Shown: positions 7,121-15,485 of the stretch, in pieces | Position numbering within the stretch: the stretch's first letter is position 1 | Layout: each line of letters opens with the position of its first letter | DNA from: Treponema sp. | GTDB lineage: Bacteria > Spirochaetota > Spirochaetia > Treponematales > Treponemataceae | Reading direction: 5' to 3' | Assembly: GCA_017549025.1 (NCBI GenBank) | Contig: JAFYWB010000016.1 | Span: 1-37,476 of the forward strand | DNA length: 37,476 nt | The notes under the pieces: generated by a model | Database searches by the model: none | Told to the model about the DNA's origin: nothing | Seen by the model: the letters and a program-made list of their open reading frames with translations, nothing else | Program-made: the position numbers and the translations under genes

Positions 7121-7600
7121 TTAAAGATTTTTCATAGCCAGATTATGCTCGTGGAGTGTTTCAATTTTCTTTACGAAAAAGTCCATGTTGCTGCCCACAA
7201 AGATGGCACAGTAAGCAGAGATGGCACAAGCAAAAAAACAATAGAAGGTAATATTTAAGGCCATGTTGTCTAGATAAATAGAGTGGAACACGAAAAAGAG
7301 CATTCCCAGAATCATGGCAATGCCGCACACAATCCATCGTCGCATGGAAATGGGCGCCACGGGTGTTTCTAACAGATAATTTGGATCGATTTTTTGCATC
7401 AAGCTAATGATGGCCTGAGTGCTGTCTTCTGCTGACACTAACAATGGCTCTTTGCAGTGCTTTTCTGCCATGGTCATGAGGCGAACCTGGGTGCGACATT
7501 CCTTGCAGGTTAAAAGGTGGAGGGTTGTTTTTAAAGGAAGGGGCTGATTCTTGTCCAGCTCTAAAAATTGGTTCATTATGGTGTTGCAAGTGGTGCTCAT
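7121..7600 (-). CDS. Membrane-bound zinc anti-sigma factor
   Basis: 159 residues. The N-terminal domain carries the ZAS motif His28-x3-Cys32-x2-Cys35 (HLLTCKEC), with Cys5 as a possible extra ligand. Two membrane segments follow at about 88-110 and 115-138, so the sigma-binding domain faces the cytoplasm. It begins 18 bases after the ECF sigma gene, the standard arrangement for a cognate pair in which the anti-sigma factor holds sigma at the membrane until a signal releases it. The second helix and C-terminus leave almost no periplasmic sensing domain, so the signal may be sensed in the membrane or through the zinc site. Confidence 0.8.
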   Translation of the reverse strand: MSTTCNTIMNQFLELDKNQPLPLKTTLHLLTCKECRTQVRLMTMAEKHCKEPLLVSAEDSTQAIISLMQKIDPNYLLETPVAPISMRRWIVCGIAMILGMLFFVFHSIYLDNMALNITFYCFFACAISAYCAIFVGSNMDFFVKKIETLHEHNLAMKNL

Positions 7601-7618
7601 TTGTACTCCTTGTGTTAG

Positions 7619-8230
7619 CTACAGGCGCTGCTCAAGCTTTTCCTTCAGTAGCTTCTTTGCTCGAAAAATGTGGGACTTAACGGTATTCAGCGGTAAGCCC
7701 GTAACCTGGCAGATTTCTCCGTAGGCCATGTCGTAAAAAAAATACATATCAAGACAGAGGGCAAATCGTTGGGGCAATTCCTTGATGGAGTCCCGCACCG
7801 TTTCTATGGTGATACGACGAATTTGCAATTCCTCTGGGGTGTAATCCCGATCCCACAAAAGGGTTTCATCGGCCAAAGGTAAATATTCCTTTCGCCGCTT
7901 GATGGAGTTGACTGCTGTAGTGTAGGCAATACGAAGCAACCAAGTGGAAAATCGTGATTCGCCACGAAAATCCCTAAGCTTTGTGTAGGCCTTAATGAAC
8001 ACATCCTGGACAAAGTCCTCCGTGTCAGCTGTATTCCTGAAAAAACTCATTCCCAAGGCAGTTACCCGCCGATGGTATCGCTTTACCAGTTCCTCAAAGG
8101 CAGCCGAATTCCCTCCTGCTGCGGTTCGAACAAGGACTGCTTCTGCCTTTTCTTCCGACGAACGCAGAATGAATTTCTGTGCTTTTTCAGCAATTGTTTC
8201 TGACAGGATAAAACCGCTACGTCTCTCCAT
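7619..8230 (-). CDS. ECF-type RNA polymerase sigma factor
   Basis: 203 residues with sigma region 2 (about 44-105: FEELVKRYHRRV, DTEDFVQDVFIKAY, RFSTWLLRIAY) and region 4 (about 140-195: LPQRFALCLDMYFFYDMAYGEI, LPLNTVKSHIFRAKK). Region 3 and region 1.1 are absent, as in group-4 sigma factors. The ATG at 8230 is preferred over an upstream TTG at 8233; it lies inside the end of the preceding membrane-protein gene (14-base overlap). The operon promoter upstream (8603-8630) is itself ECF-like, suggesting autoregulation. The cognate anti-sigma factor follows. Confidence 0.92.
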   Translation of the reverse strand: MERRSGFILSETIAEKAQKFILRSSEEKAEAVLVRTAAGGNSAAFEELVKRYHRRVTALGMSFFRNTADTEDFVQDVFIKAYTKLRDFRGESRFSTWLLRIAYTTAVNSIKRRKEYLPLADETLLWDRDYTPEELQIRRITIETVRDSIKELPQRFALCLDMYFFYDMAYGEICQVTGLPLNTVKSHIFRAKKLLKEKLEQRL

Positions 8231-8576
8231 CAATCTTGCTGTTGGTGGGGCAGAACTTGAAGAATACTAGGAAGCTTACTCCGATGATGAGGGGCAACAG
8301 GCCACCCAAGAGGGGATAGGAAACGCCTTGTACAATCCAAAGAAGCAGGGTAAGTACTAAGCCGATTCCTGTGAGCAGGAGCCCAGTCAAAAGGGAAAAG
8401 AGTTTCAGATTGAATTTTGTTGGCCGATAGGAACCTAATTTTATCTGAAGGGAGATTTCTCTATGTCGCCACAAAAGATAAAAGAAGATGAGAACACCAC
8501 CGATAACAATTCCCACAATGGGAATGATAGCGGCGATAATCAGCTGTGCTGCAGGTGAAACTACGGCAGATTCCAT
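8217..8576 (-). CDS. Small integral membrane protein (DUF6249-like), first gene of the ECF operon
   Basis: 119 residues with three strongly hydrophobic stretches (about 12-36, 60-84 and 86-106) and a short basic loop (YLLWRHREISLQIKLGSY) after the first. The topology and RHREI motif recall DUF6249 proteins, but this is a tentative match. The ATG at 8576 is chosen because GGAGG lies just upstream; the frame extends to 8660 but that part crosses the promoter. It overlaps the sigma gene by 14 bases and is thus translationally linked. Being first in an autoregulated sigma operon, it may be an accessory sensor or an envelope-stress protein; this is inference. Confidence 0.65.
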   Translation of the reverse strand: MESAVVSPAAQLIIAAIIPIVGIVIGGVLIFFYLLWRHREISLQIKLGSYRPTKFNLKLFSLLTGLLLTGIGLVLTLLLWIVQGVSYPLLGGLLPLIIGVSFLVFFKFCPTNSKIDGET

Positions 8577-8602
8577 TATACCTCCATATGTTCTGCTTTG
8601 TA

Positions 8603-8630
8603 TTTGACACGTAAAATGCAAAAAAGTTGC
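8603..8630 (-). promoter_or_regulatory. ECF-type promoter of the sigma/anti-sigma operon
   Basis: On the minus strand GCAACTT (8630-8624), 15 bases, GTCAAA (8608-8603). This fits the sigma-E pattern (GGAACTT, about 15 bases, GTCNAA) closely and carries no sigma-70 boxes. It begins five bases after the fliL stop. Autoregulation by the sigma factor encoded downstream is inferred. Confidence 0.6.
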
Positions 8631-8634
8631 ACTT

Positions 8635-9177
8635 TTACTCAAAGAAAAGATACACTTCAAAAAAAACTGAAGAAAATTTTCCCAGCACCAGCTCCTGATT
8701 GGCCAATTCCACCAGCTGGTTTTTCACAAAGTCTTCTCCCATGGCTCTTAACTGACTGGCAGTACGATTTGAAAAAAAATCCAGCACCAGCGCTTTGAAT
8801 CGAGCCTTCTTTGTGGCAACCTCTTCGTGAAAGGCTGGGTCAGTGCTATCGTAGGAAAACCACGGTTTAAGAATAATCAGCGCAGTGGTTTGATTTTCCG
8901 AATCTTCCTTTGTGGTTACCCGTATCTGATCAAGATTGATGTAGGAGCCAAAGTCTCCACTGGTTACAGTAGCTGTTGTGTTTGCGGTAGCCTGTGCTTC
9001 CTGCTGAGCCTGTTGTGCTTGTTGAATTTGTTCTTCTGGGGGAGGTCCACGTTGGCTGGAATACATGGCACTTTGCTCCTGTGGCTTTGATGAACCAACA
9101 ACTAATCCCGTTCCAATGATTATAACCAAAATTATGAGGATGCAGATTCCAGCAAGGATTTTGTTGAGGATACCCAT
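8635..9177 (-). CDS. fliL: Flagellar basal body-associated protein FliL-like
   Basis: 180 residues. A single N-terminal membrane helix (about 6-27) is followed by a Gln/Ala/Pro-rich linker (about 30-70) and a periplasmic domain (YINLDQIRVTTKE, then LIILKPWFSY, RFKALVLDFFSNRTASQLRAMGEDFVKNQL, and FEVYLFFE at the end) matching the stomatin-like FliL fold that surrounds the stator and increases motor torque. The C-terminal aromatic strand is characteristic. There is no Shine-Dalgarno: an extended -10 box lies only seven bases before the ATG, so the mRNA may be leaderless. The gene is away from other flagellar genes, so it may be a second FliL paralogue. Confidence 0.75.
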   Translation of the reverse strand: MGILNKILAGICILIILVIIIGTGLVVGSSKPQEQSAMYSSQRGPPPEEQIQQAQQAQQEAQATANTTATVTSGDFGSYINLDQIRVTTKEDSENQTTALIILKPWFSYDSTDPAFHEEVATKKARFKALVLDFFSNRTASQLRAMGEDFVKNQLVELANQELVLGKFSSVFFEVYLFFE

Positions 9178-9184
9178 GGGATGC

Positions 9185-9193
9185 AGTATAGCA
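9185..9193 (-). promoter_or_regulatory. Extended -10 promoter element abutting the fliL-like start (possible leaderless mRNA)
   Basis: TGC-TATACT on the minus strand, its last base 9185 just seven bases before the A of the ATG at 9177. A start 6-8 bases after the -10 box would place +1 on or next to the AUG. The -35 region is weak, as is usual with an extended -10. Confidence 0.55.
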
Positions 9194-9215
9194 TGGAAGA
9201 ATCAAAGATTAAAGT

Positions 9216-9243
9216 GGTGGCTGGGAAACCCTACCCAGCCACC
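9216..9243. terminator. Hairpin between hflX and fliL-like genes (terminator-like)
   Basis: GGTGGCTGGG (9216-9225) pairs perfectly with CCCAGCCACC (9234-9243) around an 8-base loop. The plus-strand side is followed by TCCTTTTCTTT; on the minus strand, the direction of hflX, the tail is only moderately T-rich. Probably ends the lolA-hflX transcript. Confidence 0.5.
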
Positions 9244-9291
9244 TCCTTTTCTTTCGTTTATTGGGCTTTACTGCTGGGGACGGTGGGGGTG

Positions 9292-9341
9292 TTAGGGGGA
9301 GGGAACCCCCGCTTCTGAGTAGAGGGGTTCCTTCCCCCTAA
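9292..9341. repeat. GC-rich hairpin repeat, copy 1 (18-bp stem), directly after hflX
   Basis: Arms 9292-9309 and 9324-9341 pair over 18 bases with one G-T. The loop contains GCTTCTGAGTAGA. The same structure, inverted and sharing the loop sequence CTACTCAGAAGC, recurs at 37345-37394, so this is a dispersed element and not a private terminator. Its outer end abuts the hflX stop (9345-9343). Confidence 0.8.
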
Positions 9342-9342
9342 T

Positions 9343-10605
9343 CTAATCCTCCTTGTAAGTTTCTAGTTGGGCTTGGAGGGCCTTGGAGGAGCCGGGGCGG
9401 GCTTTGAGGTGGATGTGGGTGTCCAGCCACTGTTCTTCTAGGATTACGCCTTGCTGTCGGATTTGTTCTAGGAGTCTTGCCTGTGAGAGGGGGATTTTGT
9501 AGGTAGAAACTTCTCCGGCCAGCTCTTGGGCAATGGCTTCCATGAGTTGGGGGAGGCCCGCCCCTGTGATGGCGCTGACTTCTATGGCATTGGGAAAGCT
9601 GTTTTGGAGGCTGGTGCGACGTAAATCAAGTTTTTCTAGCTGGTCAGTCTTGTTCAGTACAATGAGTCGTTTGTTGTCTGTGGCACCAATTTCTTCTAGA
9701 ACCTGACAGACTGTATTGTATTGCTCCACTGCAGACACATCGGCGGCATCTACCACCACGAGCAATAATTGAGCCTGCACTGCTTCTTCCAAGGTGGATT
9801 TAAAGGCATCTACCAAGCTGTGGGGCAGGTTGCTGATAAAACCAACGGTATCTGTTAATAGCAGGCCCGTGCCACCAGCAATGGAAAGGCGGCGGGTGGT
9901 GGGATCCAGTGTGGCAAAGAGCTTGTCTTGAGCCAGCACTTGGGAGCCAGTGAGGGCGTTCAGCAGACTTGATTTTCCAGCATTGGTGTAGCCCACCAAG
10001 GCACAGGTTGGTAGTGGAATTTTTTCCCGCCGTTTACGTTGGGTTTGTCGTTCCTGAACCACCTTTTCCAGCTCTCGCTTTACCTGCACAATGCGACTTT
10101 GAATGCTGCGTCTGTCTAGCTCCAGCTTTGTTTCTCCCGCTCCCTTGGAACCGTAGCTTCCGCCTCGCTGTCGTGCCATGTCTCCGTAGGAATGGGCCAG
10201 TCGTGGCAATGAGTAGGTAAGCTGGGCCAGCTCCACCTGGAGAACAGCTTCCTTCGTTCTGGCTCGTTGGGCAAAGATACGTAAAATTACTTCTTGGCGG
10301 TCAAAAACGGGGATTCCAGTCAAGGTTTCCCAGTTTCGCTGGCGAGTGGGAGTAATTTCTGTGTCAAAGATAATACAATCTGCTTCCTGGGCTTCTGCCA
10401 GCTGGGCGATTTCTTGAGCCTTGCCACTTCCAATGCCAAAGCGAGCGATGGAGGCGGAGGAGGTTTTTTCTGGAAGGGTTACAATGTCTGCAACCTCCAT
10501 GTCCAAGGTTTTCACCAGATTTTTCAATTCCTGGGGATGCTCCCACTGGGGAATTACCAAAAAACAACGAACCTTTTTCTGAGCTTCTTCTTCAACTTCG
10601 TACAT
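9343..10605 (-). CDS. hflX: Ribosome-associated GTPase HflX
   Basis: 420 residues. The HflX N-terminal domain is followed by the family's conserved GAGETKLELDRR (156-167) and a coiled coil. The GTPase domain has G1 GYTNAGKS (205-212), G3 DTVG (252-255) and G4 NKTD (318-321). HflX splits and rescues stalled or heat-damaged 70S ribosomes. The length is normal for bacteria. The gene begins two bases after the helicase stop with a poor ribosome binding site, so translation is probably coupled. It is last in the lolA-rodZ-rimO-pcrA-hflX operon; a dispersed hairpin repeat follows its stop. Confidence 0.95.
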   Translation of the reverse strand: MYEVEEEAQKKVRCFLVIPQWEHPQELKNLVKTLDMEVADIVTLPEKTSSASIARFGIGSGKAQEIAQLAEAQEADCIIFDTEITPTRQRNWETLTGIPVFDRQEVILRIFAQRARTKEAVLQVELAQLTYSLPRLAHSYGDMARQRGGSYGSKGAGETKLELDRRSIQSRIVQVKRELEKVVQERQTQRKRREKIPLPTCALVGYTNAGKSSLLNALTGSQVLAQDKLFATLDPTTRRLSIAGGTGLLLTDTVGFISNLPHSLVDAFKSTLEEAVQAQLLLVVVDAADVSAVEQYNTVCQVLEEIGATDNKRLIVLNKTDQLEKLDLRRTSLQNSFPNAIEVSAITGAGLPQLMEAIAQELAGEVSTYKIPLSQARLLEQIRQQGVILEEQWLDTHIHLKARPGSSKALQAQLETYKED

Positions 10606-10607
10606 GG

Positions 10608-12983
10608 CTACCTATCTGTAATCATTAGCTGGCTTTGATATTCTGGCATAAATTGCTTTTCTGCTCCAGTTTCGAATTTCACCACCACCACAAATTCATT
10701 CTCATCTACACGGGTACGAACAATGCCACCGTAGCCGTAGTCGTCGTGATACACGGTGCGTCCCACCTTCCACTTGGCAGCCAGGGGATGGCTTTCTACG
10801 GCGGGCTTTGTCTTTTGCTGAGCTTGCTCCCGACGAAGGGCCTTGTAGCTGTAAGGAATTTCTCCCAAATGGCGAAGATGATGCTCCTTGATTTCCAGCA
10901 AAAAGGGGCTGGGCATCATTTCTTCGGGATGACCGTAGCGGATTCGTTTTCGGCAAGAAGTGAGCAAAAGCTGGTTCTGGGCTCTGGTAACGCCTACGTA
11001 AAAAAGTCGTCGCTCCTCCTCCAAATCCTCCTCCTTTTTATCCTGCCGTGGAAAAACACCAAACTCTAAGCCTGTTAAAATGACTCTGGGGAATTCCAGC
11101 CCCTTGGTGTTGTGAACGGTAATGAGGGTAACTGCATCTTGGTCTTCATCCTCACGATTTTCCAGTGTCCTATCTAGCTGAATGTGATCAAGAAAATCCA
11201 GCAGGCCGGCCATGGTCATGGGGTAGAGCACCGCACTATTGGCTAATTCCTGTAGGTTTGCCACCCGCTGAGTGCCGGCCACCTCATCCTGCAGGGTGTG
11301 GTAGGCAATGAGGCCGCTGAGCTCGTTCAGCTGCTCCACAAAATAAGACAGCTTTTTCTTGGGGCTTTTCTTTGCCGACAGATTGTCTGGCTCAGGTAGA
11401 TTTTCTGCTAAATCCTGATAAAACAAGGTGTCCACTTGGTTTGCCAATTCTTCTACGGGCAAAAGCTGCTTTTTATCGGAAGCTTCATCCAGCAGGGCAG
11501 AAAGGCTTTCTGTTAAGGAGATAAAATCTGCCAAGCCTGTCTTTGCCTTTTTTGTGGCACCGGGAATTTCCATTTTGCATGCTGCCAAAAAATTTCCGTT
11601 AGCATGGGCTTTTGCTAGCTCCACAATTTTTTCCTGGGTTTTGTCGCCAATACCACGAGAAGGCTTATTTACAATGCGGCGAAAAGCAATTTCATCCTGT
11701 GGATTTGCCACCAAAGACAAAATTGCCAGTGCATCCTTAATTTCCTCTCGGTCGTAGAATTTCAAAGCTCCCACAATGGTGTAGGGAATCTTTCGATGGA
11801 GAAACTCCGTTTCAAATCCCAGAGATTGAGCATTCGTTCGATACAGCACTGCCCAGTCGCTGTAGGGAATGCCCTTTTCGTAGGCTTTTTGAATCACATC
11901 GGCACAAAAGGCTGTTTCGTCCTGAGAATTGTCTAAAAAGGTGAGGGCGGGCAAGGCTCCTGCAGGGCGTGTGGGCTTGAGGCTTTTGTCAAAGCGGTGG
12001 GTGTTGTGGCAAATGGAATCGTTGGCAGTAGTGAGAATCTGTGGGGTGGAACGATAATTTTTTTCCAGCTTGATAATATCCGTATTTTCAAACTGCTTGG
12101 GAAAATTCAAAATATTCTGAACTTCTGCCCCACGGAAGCTGTAAATTGACTGGTCGTCGTCCCCCACCACGCACACATAGGTGTCGTCTCCCACTAAATG
12201 ACGCAGCAGCTTGAATTGGGCTGTATTGGAGTCCTGATACTCATCCACCATAATGACGCTGAATCGACGGTGCATGTGCTGACGAATCAGCTCATCCTGC
12301 TCCATCAATTTGACGGGAAGCATAATCAAATCCCCAAAGTCAATGTTGCCTGTTTCCCGCAATCGCTGCTGGTAGGCTTGGTAGGCTCTGGGAAAAATCT
12401 CGGAGGAATCGATGGTGTACAGCTCTGGGGAATCGGGTTCCCAACAATAATCCTTTGCACGGGCAATTTTCCCTGCCAAAGCCTTTGCTTCCTGACGATT
12501 CAGCTGAGGCATAGCCTGATGTATCAGGGTGGCAGAATCTTCATCGTCGTACACGGTAAAATTCTTGTGGATTCTAGCCTTGTCTGTATACTGACGCAAG
12601 AACCAGGAACCAAAGGAATGGAAGGTTCTCAAACTAGCGTGAACTGAACGTGGCTCCAAAAAGTGAGCTCGTTCGGCCATTTCTTGAGCAGCCTTTTTTG
12701 TAAAGGTAACTGCAAGGATGGAGTAGGGATCCACCTTTTTTTCGCCAATGAGGTAGGCAATTTTCGTGGTGATAACACGAGTTTTTCCAGAACCAGCTCC
12801 CGCCAAAATCAGCAGGGATTTTCCTTGGTGAACAACAGCTTGTCGCTGCTCCTCGTTCAAAACGGAAAGGTATTCCTCTGTGGTGGGATGACTGCGACTT
12901 CCTGTTGTAGGCTGGCTCTTTTGTTTTGCTGGGGGAGGAAGCTGGGCTCCATCTTCTGGGATGGAATCCCCTTCCAGGCTCAT
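10608..12983 (-). CDS. UvrD/PcrA-family ATP-dependent DNA helicase
   Basis: 791 residues, superfamily 1A. Walker A AGAGSGKT (61-68), motif Ia TFTKKAA (about 93-99), Walker B DEYQDS (247-252), motif III GDDDQSIYSFRGA (274-286), motif IV-region NYRSTPQI, and motif VI VGVTRAQNQLLL are all present. The C-terminus has the Tudor-like tail (VGRTVYHDDYGYGGI) typical of PcrA/UvrD, which binds RNA polymerase or UvrB. A 35-residue Pro/Gln/Ser-rich N-terminal extension precedes the helicase core. Acts 3'-5' in repair and replication-fork clearing. The ATG overlaps the rimO stop (ATGA). PcrA versus UvrD versus Rep cannot be settled by eye. Confidence 0.93.
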   Translation of the reverse strand: MSLEGDSIPEDGAQLPPPAKQKSQPTTGSRSHPTTEEYLSVLNEEQRQAVVHQGKSLLILAGAGSGKTRVITTKIAYLIGEKKVDPYSILAVTFTKKAAQEMAERAHFLEPRSVHASLRTFHSFGSWFLRQYTDKARIHKNFTVYDDEDSATLIHQAMPQLNRQEAKALAGKIARAKDYCWEPDSPELYTIDSSEIFPRAYQAYQQRLRETGNIDFGDLIMLPVKLMEQDELIRQHMHRRFSVIMVDEYQDSNTAQFKLLRHLVGDDTYVCVVGDDDQSIYSFRGAEVQNILNFPKQFENTDIIKLEKNYRSTPQILTTANDSICHNTHRFDKSLKPTRPAGALPALTFLDNSQDETAFCADVIQKAYEKGIPYSDWAVLYRTNAQSLGFETEFLHRKIPYTIVGALKFYDREEIKDALAILSLVANPQDEIAFRRIVNKPSRGIGDKTQEKIVELAKAHANGNFLAACKMEIPGATKKAKTGLADFISLTESLSALLDEASDKKQLLPVEELANQVDTLFYQDLAENLPEPDNLSAKKSPKKKLSYFVEQLNELSGLIAYHTLQDEVAGTQRVANLQELANSAVLYPMTMAGLLDFLDHIQLDRTLENREDEDQDAVTLITVHNTKGLEFPRVILTGLEFGVFPRQDKKEEDLEEERRLFYVGVTRAQNQLLLTSCRKRIRYGHPEEMMPSPFLLEIKEHHLRHLGEIPYSYKALRREQAQQKTKPAVESHPLAAKWKVGRTVYHDDYGYGGIVRTRVDENEFVVVVKFETGAEKQFMPEYQSQLMITDR

Positions 12984-14392
12984 ACAATGGCTCCCGTAAG
13001 ATCTACGCCGCTGCTTCCAGTTACCAATACGGAAACCATCTTGCCACTGGCTACCAAGTGGGCTTGATCTTCCAGATCGTAGCTTACTACTACGGCACCA
13101 TCTACTTCGGGAGCCTGGAACCAGCAGCGACCAATAGCCAAGCCGTTTCCTTCTCCGTCTCCACCTTCGATTACTTCTTCAATAAGTACATCGTAGGTGC
13201 GGCCTGTTCGTTGGGCTAGTCGTTTTGCGGTGATTTCTTCTTGGAGCTGCTGCAAAGCCTTGTTTCGCTTTTCTGCCACTTTCTTCGGCACCTGATTTTT
13301 CATGGTGGCTGCAGGAGTGTCCTCTTCCTTGCTGTAGGTAAAGCTACCTGCCCAGTCTGGCTCTATGCCACGGATAAAATCCAAGGTGTCAGCTGCATTC
13401 TGGTCTGTTTCACCAGGAAAGCCCACCAAAAAGGTGGTACGTAAGGCTGGTTCTCCCAAGCTGGTGCTGTGGAGGCCACTGCGGATTTTACGTACCAATT
13501 CGGTATATTCAGCTCCAGTACCAGTGCGGTTCATGGCCTTGATAATGCTGTCGCAACCACTTTGAAAGGGAATGTCAAAGTAGGGAAGGAGTCGTGGATC
13601 TTTTGCCATAACAGGCAGAATGTCCAGCGGAAAGTGGTCGGGATGAATGTACAAAAGCCTCAGCCAAAATTTTCCTTCCAGCTGGGAGATTCCCTGCAAA
13701 AGCTTTGCCAAGGGACTTAACTCTGGGCCACTTCCATCAAACTGGCTCCAAATCTCCTTCTTGTGAGGATGGGCTCCATCCATACCAAAGGCGGCAGAAT
13801 CCTGTCCCACCAGGTTGATTTCCACAATGCCTCGAGCCACAAGGGCTTTTACCTCATCGATAATGTCTTGAGCTGGGCGGCTTCGCATATTGCCACGAAT
13901 CAGGGGAATGGCACAGAAGGTACAGCGATTGTCACAGCCTTCGGTAATCTTTACGTAGGCAGAACCGGGGAAGGAGAGCAATTCCTCTCGCTCGCCGCAA
14001 CAAACGCCCTGCTGGTCGTAGGTTTCCACAGGACGACAGCCCTCTGTCATGGAATCTACAACGGCATCAATGGCAGATAAATCTCCGTTACCAATAATGC
14101 CATCGGCTTCGGGGAGCTCTTCGGCAAGGCTTTCGGCATAGCGCTCAGACAAGCAGCCTGCCAGCAAAACCTTTGCCTTAGGATAGCTGGTCTTTGCATC
14201 GATTACGGCTTCCAAGGATTCACGTTTGGCACTTTCAATAAAACCGCAGGAGTTTACAATAATGAGATCTGCTTCTTCTGGGGTATCAACCCGCTTCATA
14301 CCCTTGTGAATCAGGCGAGTGAGAATCAATTCACCGTCAATCTGGTTTTTTGCACAGCCGTGCTGATCAAGAAAAAAACTAGTCAAGGCCAA
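12980..14392 (-). CDS. rimO: Ribosomal protein S12 methylthiotransferase RimO
   Basis: 470 residues. The N-terminal UPF0004 Fe-S domain has Cys13, Cys49 and Cys80; the radical SAM motif is CDNRCTFC (Cys153, Cys157, Cys160); the C-terminal TRAM domain begins near 380. The opening FFLDQHGCAKNQIDGE is the RimO form of this family rather than MiaB. It adds a beta-methylthio group to an Asp of ribosomal protein S12. There is no ATG start: TTG at 14392 or TTG at 14386 are possible, both inside the end of the rodZ-like gene; GGTGG lies nine bases before the second, which has the better spacing. Confidence 0.94.
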   Translation of the reverse strand: MALTSFFLDQHGCAKNQIDGELILTRLIHKGMKRVDTPEEADLIIVNSCGFIESAKRESLEAVIDAKTSYPKAKVLLAGCLSERYAESLAEELPEADGIIGNGDLSAIDAVVDSMTEGCRPVETYDQQGVCCGEREELLSFPGSAYVKITEGCDNRCTFCAIPLIRGNMRSRPAQDIIDEVKALVARGIVEINLVGQDSAAFGMDGAHPHKKEIWSQFDGSGPELSPLAKLLQGISQLEGKFWLRLLYIHPDHFPLDILPVMAKDPRLLPYFDIPFQSGCDSIIKAMNRTGTGAEYTELVRKIRSGLHSTSLGEPALRTTFLVGFPGETDQNAADTLDFIRGIEPDWAGSFTYSKEEDTPAATMKNQVPKKVAEKRNKALQQLQEEITAKRLAQRTGRTYDVLIEEVIEGGDGEGNGLAIGRCWFQAPEVDGAVVVSYDLEDQAHLVASGKMVSVLVTGSSGVDLTGAIV

Positions 14393-15467
14393 TTACCACC
14401 AATTTATAAACTCCAGGAGCTTCACGCACCCACTTAATATCCTCTGCTACAACCTGTCCAGCCTTACCCATTTCAAGGTCATAGTGCTGAACTCCAGCCT
14501 GTACCTGAATCTTTGCTGCATTGATATTGGACAGCCACAAACGGACTCCGTTACTGGACTGAATAGTAATCATGTCGCCTGCGGTGTAATAATCCTCCAC
14601 CTCATCCTGGGAGTCGATTTTGTATCGAATCATACAGGCCGCACGAACAGTAATGGTCGTGGTAAAGGGATAGGCTCTATTGTCCTCGTGGATGGAATAC
14701 CGCTGGTTTGCCACTTGGGAGGATTCTGGAATGCTTTCCATATCTGTTTGGGCTGAGGCTGCAAGGCTCTTGTCCTTTAACACAACACGGATTTCTGCTC
14801 CACGGCTGGCATCACTGCGGGAAATATCAGAAAGATACACGATGATTTCCGCTCCACCTTGGCCGTCAATGTCCAGCTCTCGCTCCTCGCTGAGCTCCAG
14901 TGTTTGAGTTCCTGCAGGAGTAATGATTTGCAGCTCGTTTAAGGTTTGACCAATAATCAAATCGATGTCACCCTCTGTAGATGGCACTGCAATAATATCT
15001 CCCTTGTACACTCGCTTTGTCAGGGGCTGGTCAGTAAGGGCATGGCGATTTTGGTCTATTTCGCTAGACAGTACGGTGGTACCGTCCACAACCTCTTCCT
15101 TGTTGAAGAACACAAGCCACACTGCAATGCCTGCTCCAATTACCACAAGAGCAATGGCGGTAATAATCAATGGAAGCACAAACTTTGGTCGTGACCGCTG
15201 CAGCAGAGAGGGTGGAATGGGAGCCTCTTGAATTCTCTTTGCTCGATACAAGGAAGTGATTCGTCCCACGTCCACTTCAAGATATTCTGCATAATTTCTC
15301 AGGAAGCCTGTTAAATATGTTTCGCTGGGAAATATATCAAGCTGCTCCTGCTCCAGTGCCTGAAGATATGTTTTTGAAATTACTGTCTCGCTGGCTGCTG
15401 TTTCTATATCAATATTCTTTCGCTCCCGAGCCTCTCTCAGGAGCTTTCCAAAGCTTTCCATTGCCAT
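14379..15467 (-). CDS. RodZ-like helix-turn-helix membrane protein
   Basis: 362 residues in the RodZ order: a cytoplasmic HTH_25 domain (about 4-72: FGKLLREARERKNIDIETAA, SKTYLQALE, LTGFLRNYAEYL), one membrane helix (about 96-120) and a long periplasmic part ending in a DUF4115-type beta domain (about 275-355). RodZ links MreB to the cell-wall elongation machinery. The ATG at 15467 lies 18 bases after the lolA-like stop with an AGGA rather far upstream; a second ATG is two codons later. The gene overlaps rimO by 14 bases. Spirochaetal RodZ proteins have diverged periplasmic parts, so exact orthology is likely but not certain. Confidence 0.85.
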   Translation of the reverse strand: MAMESFGKLLREARERKNIDIETAASETVISKTYLQALEQEQLDIFPSETYLTGFLRNYAEYLEVDVGRITSLYRAKRIQEAPIPPSLLQRSRPKFVLPLIITAIALVVIGAGIAVWLVFFNKEEVVDGTTVLSSEIDQNRHALTDQPLTKRVYKGDIIAVPSTEGDIDLIIGQTLNELQIITPAGTQTLELSEERELDIDGQGGAEIIVYLSDISRSDASRGAEIRVVLKDKSLAASAQTDMESIPESSQVANQRYSIHEDNRAYPFTTTITVRAACMIRYKIDSQDEVEDYYTAGDMITIQSSNGVRLWLSNINAAKIQVQAGVQHYDLEMGKAGQVVAEDIKWVREAPGVYKLVVIGLD

Positions 15468-15485
15468 GTAGTGTTGAGCCGTCCT

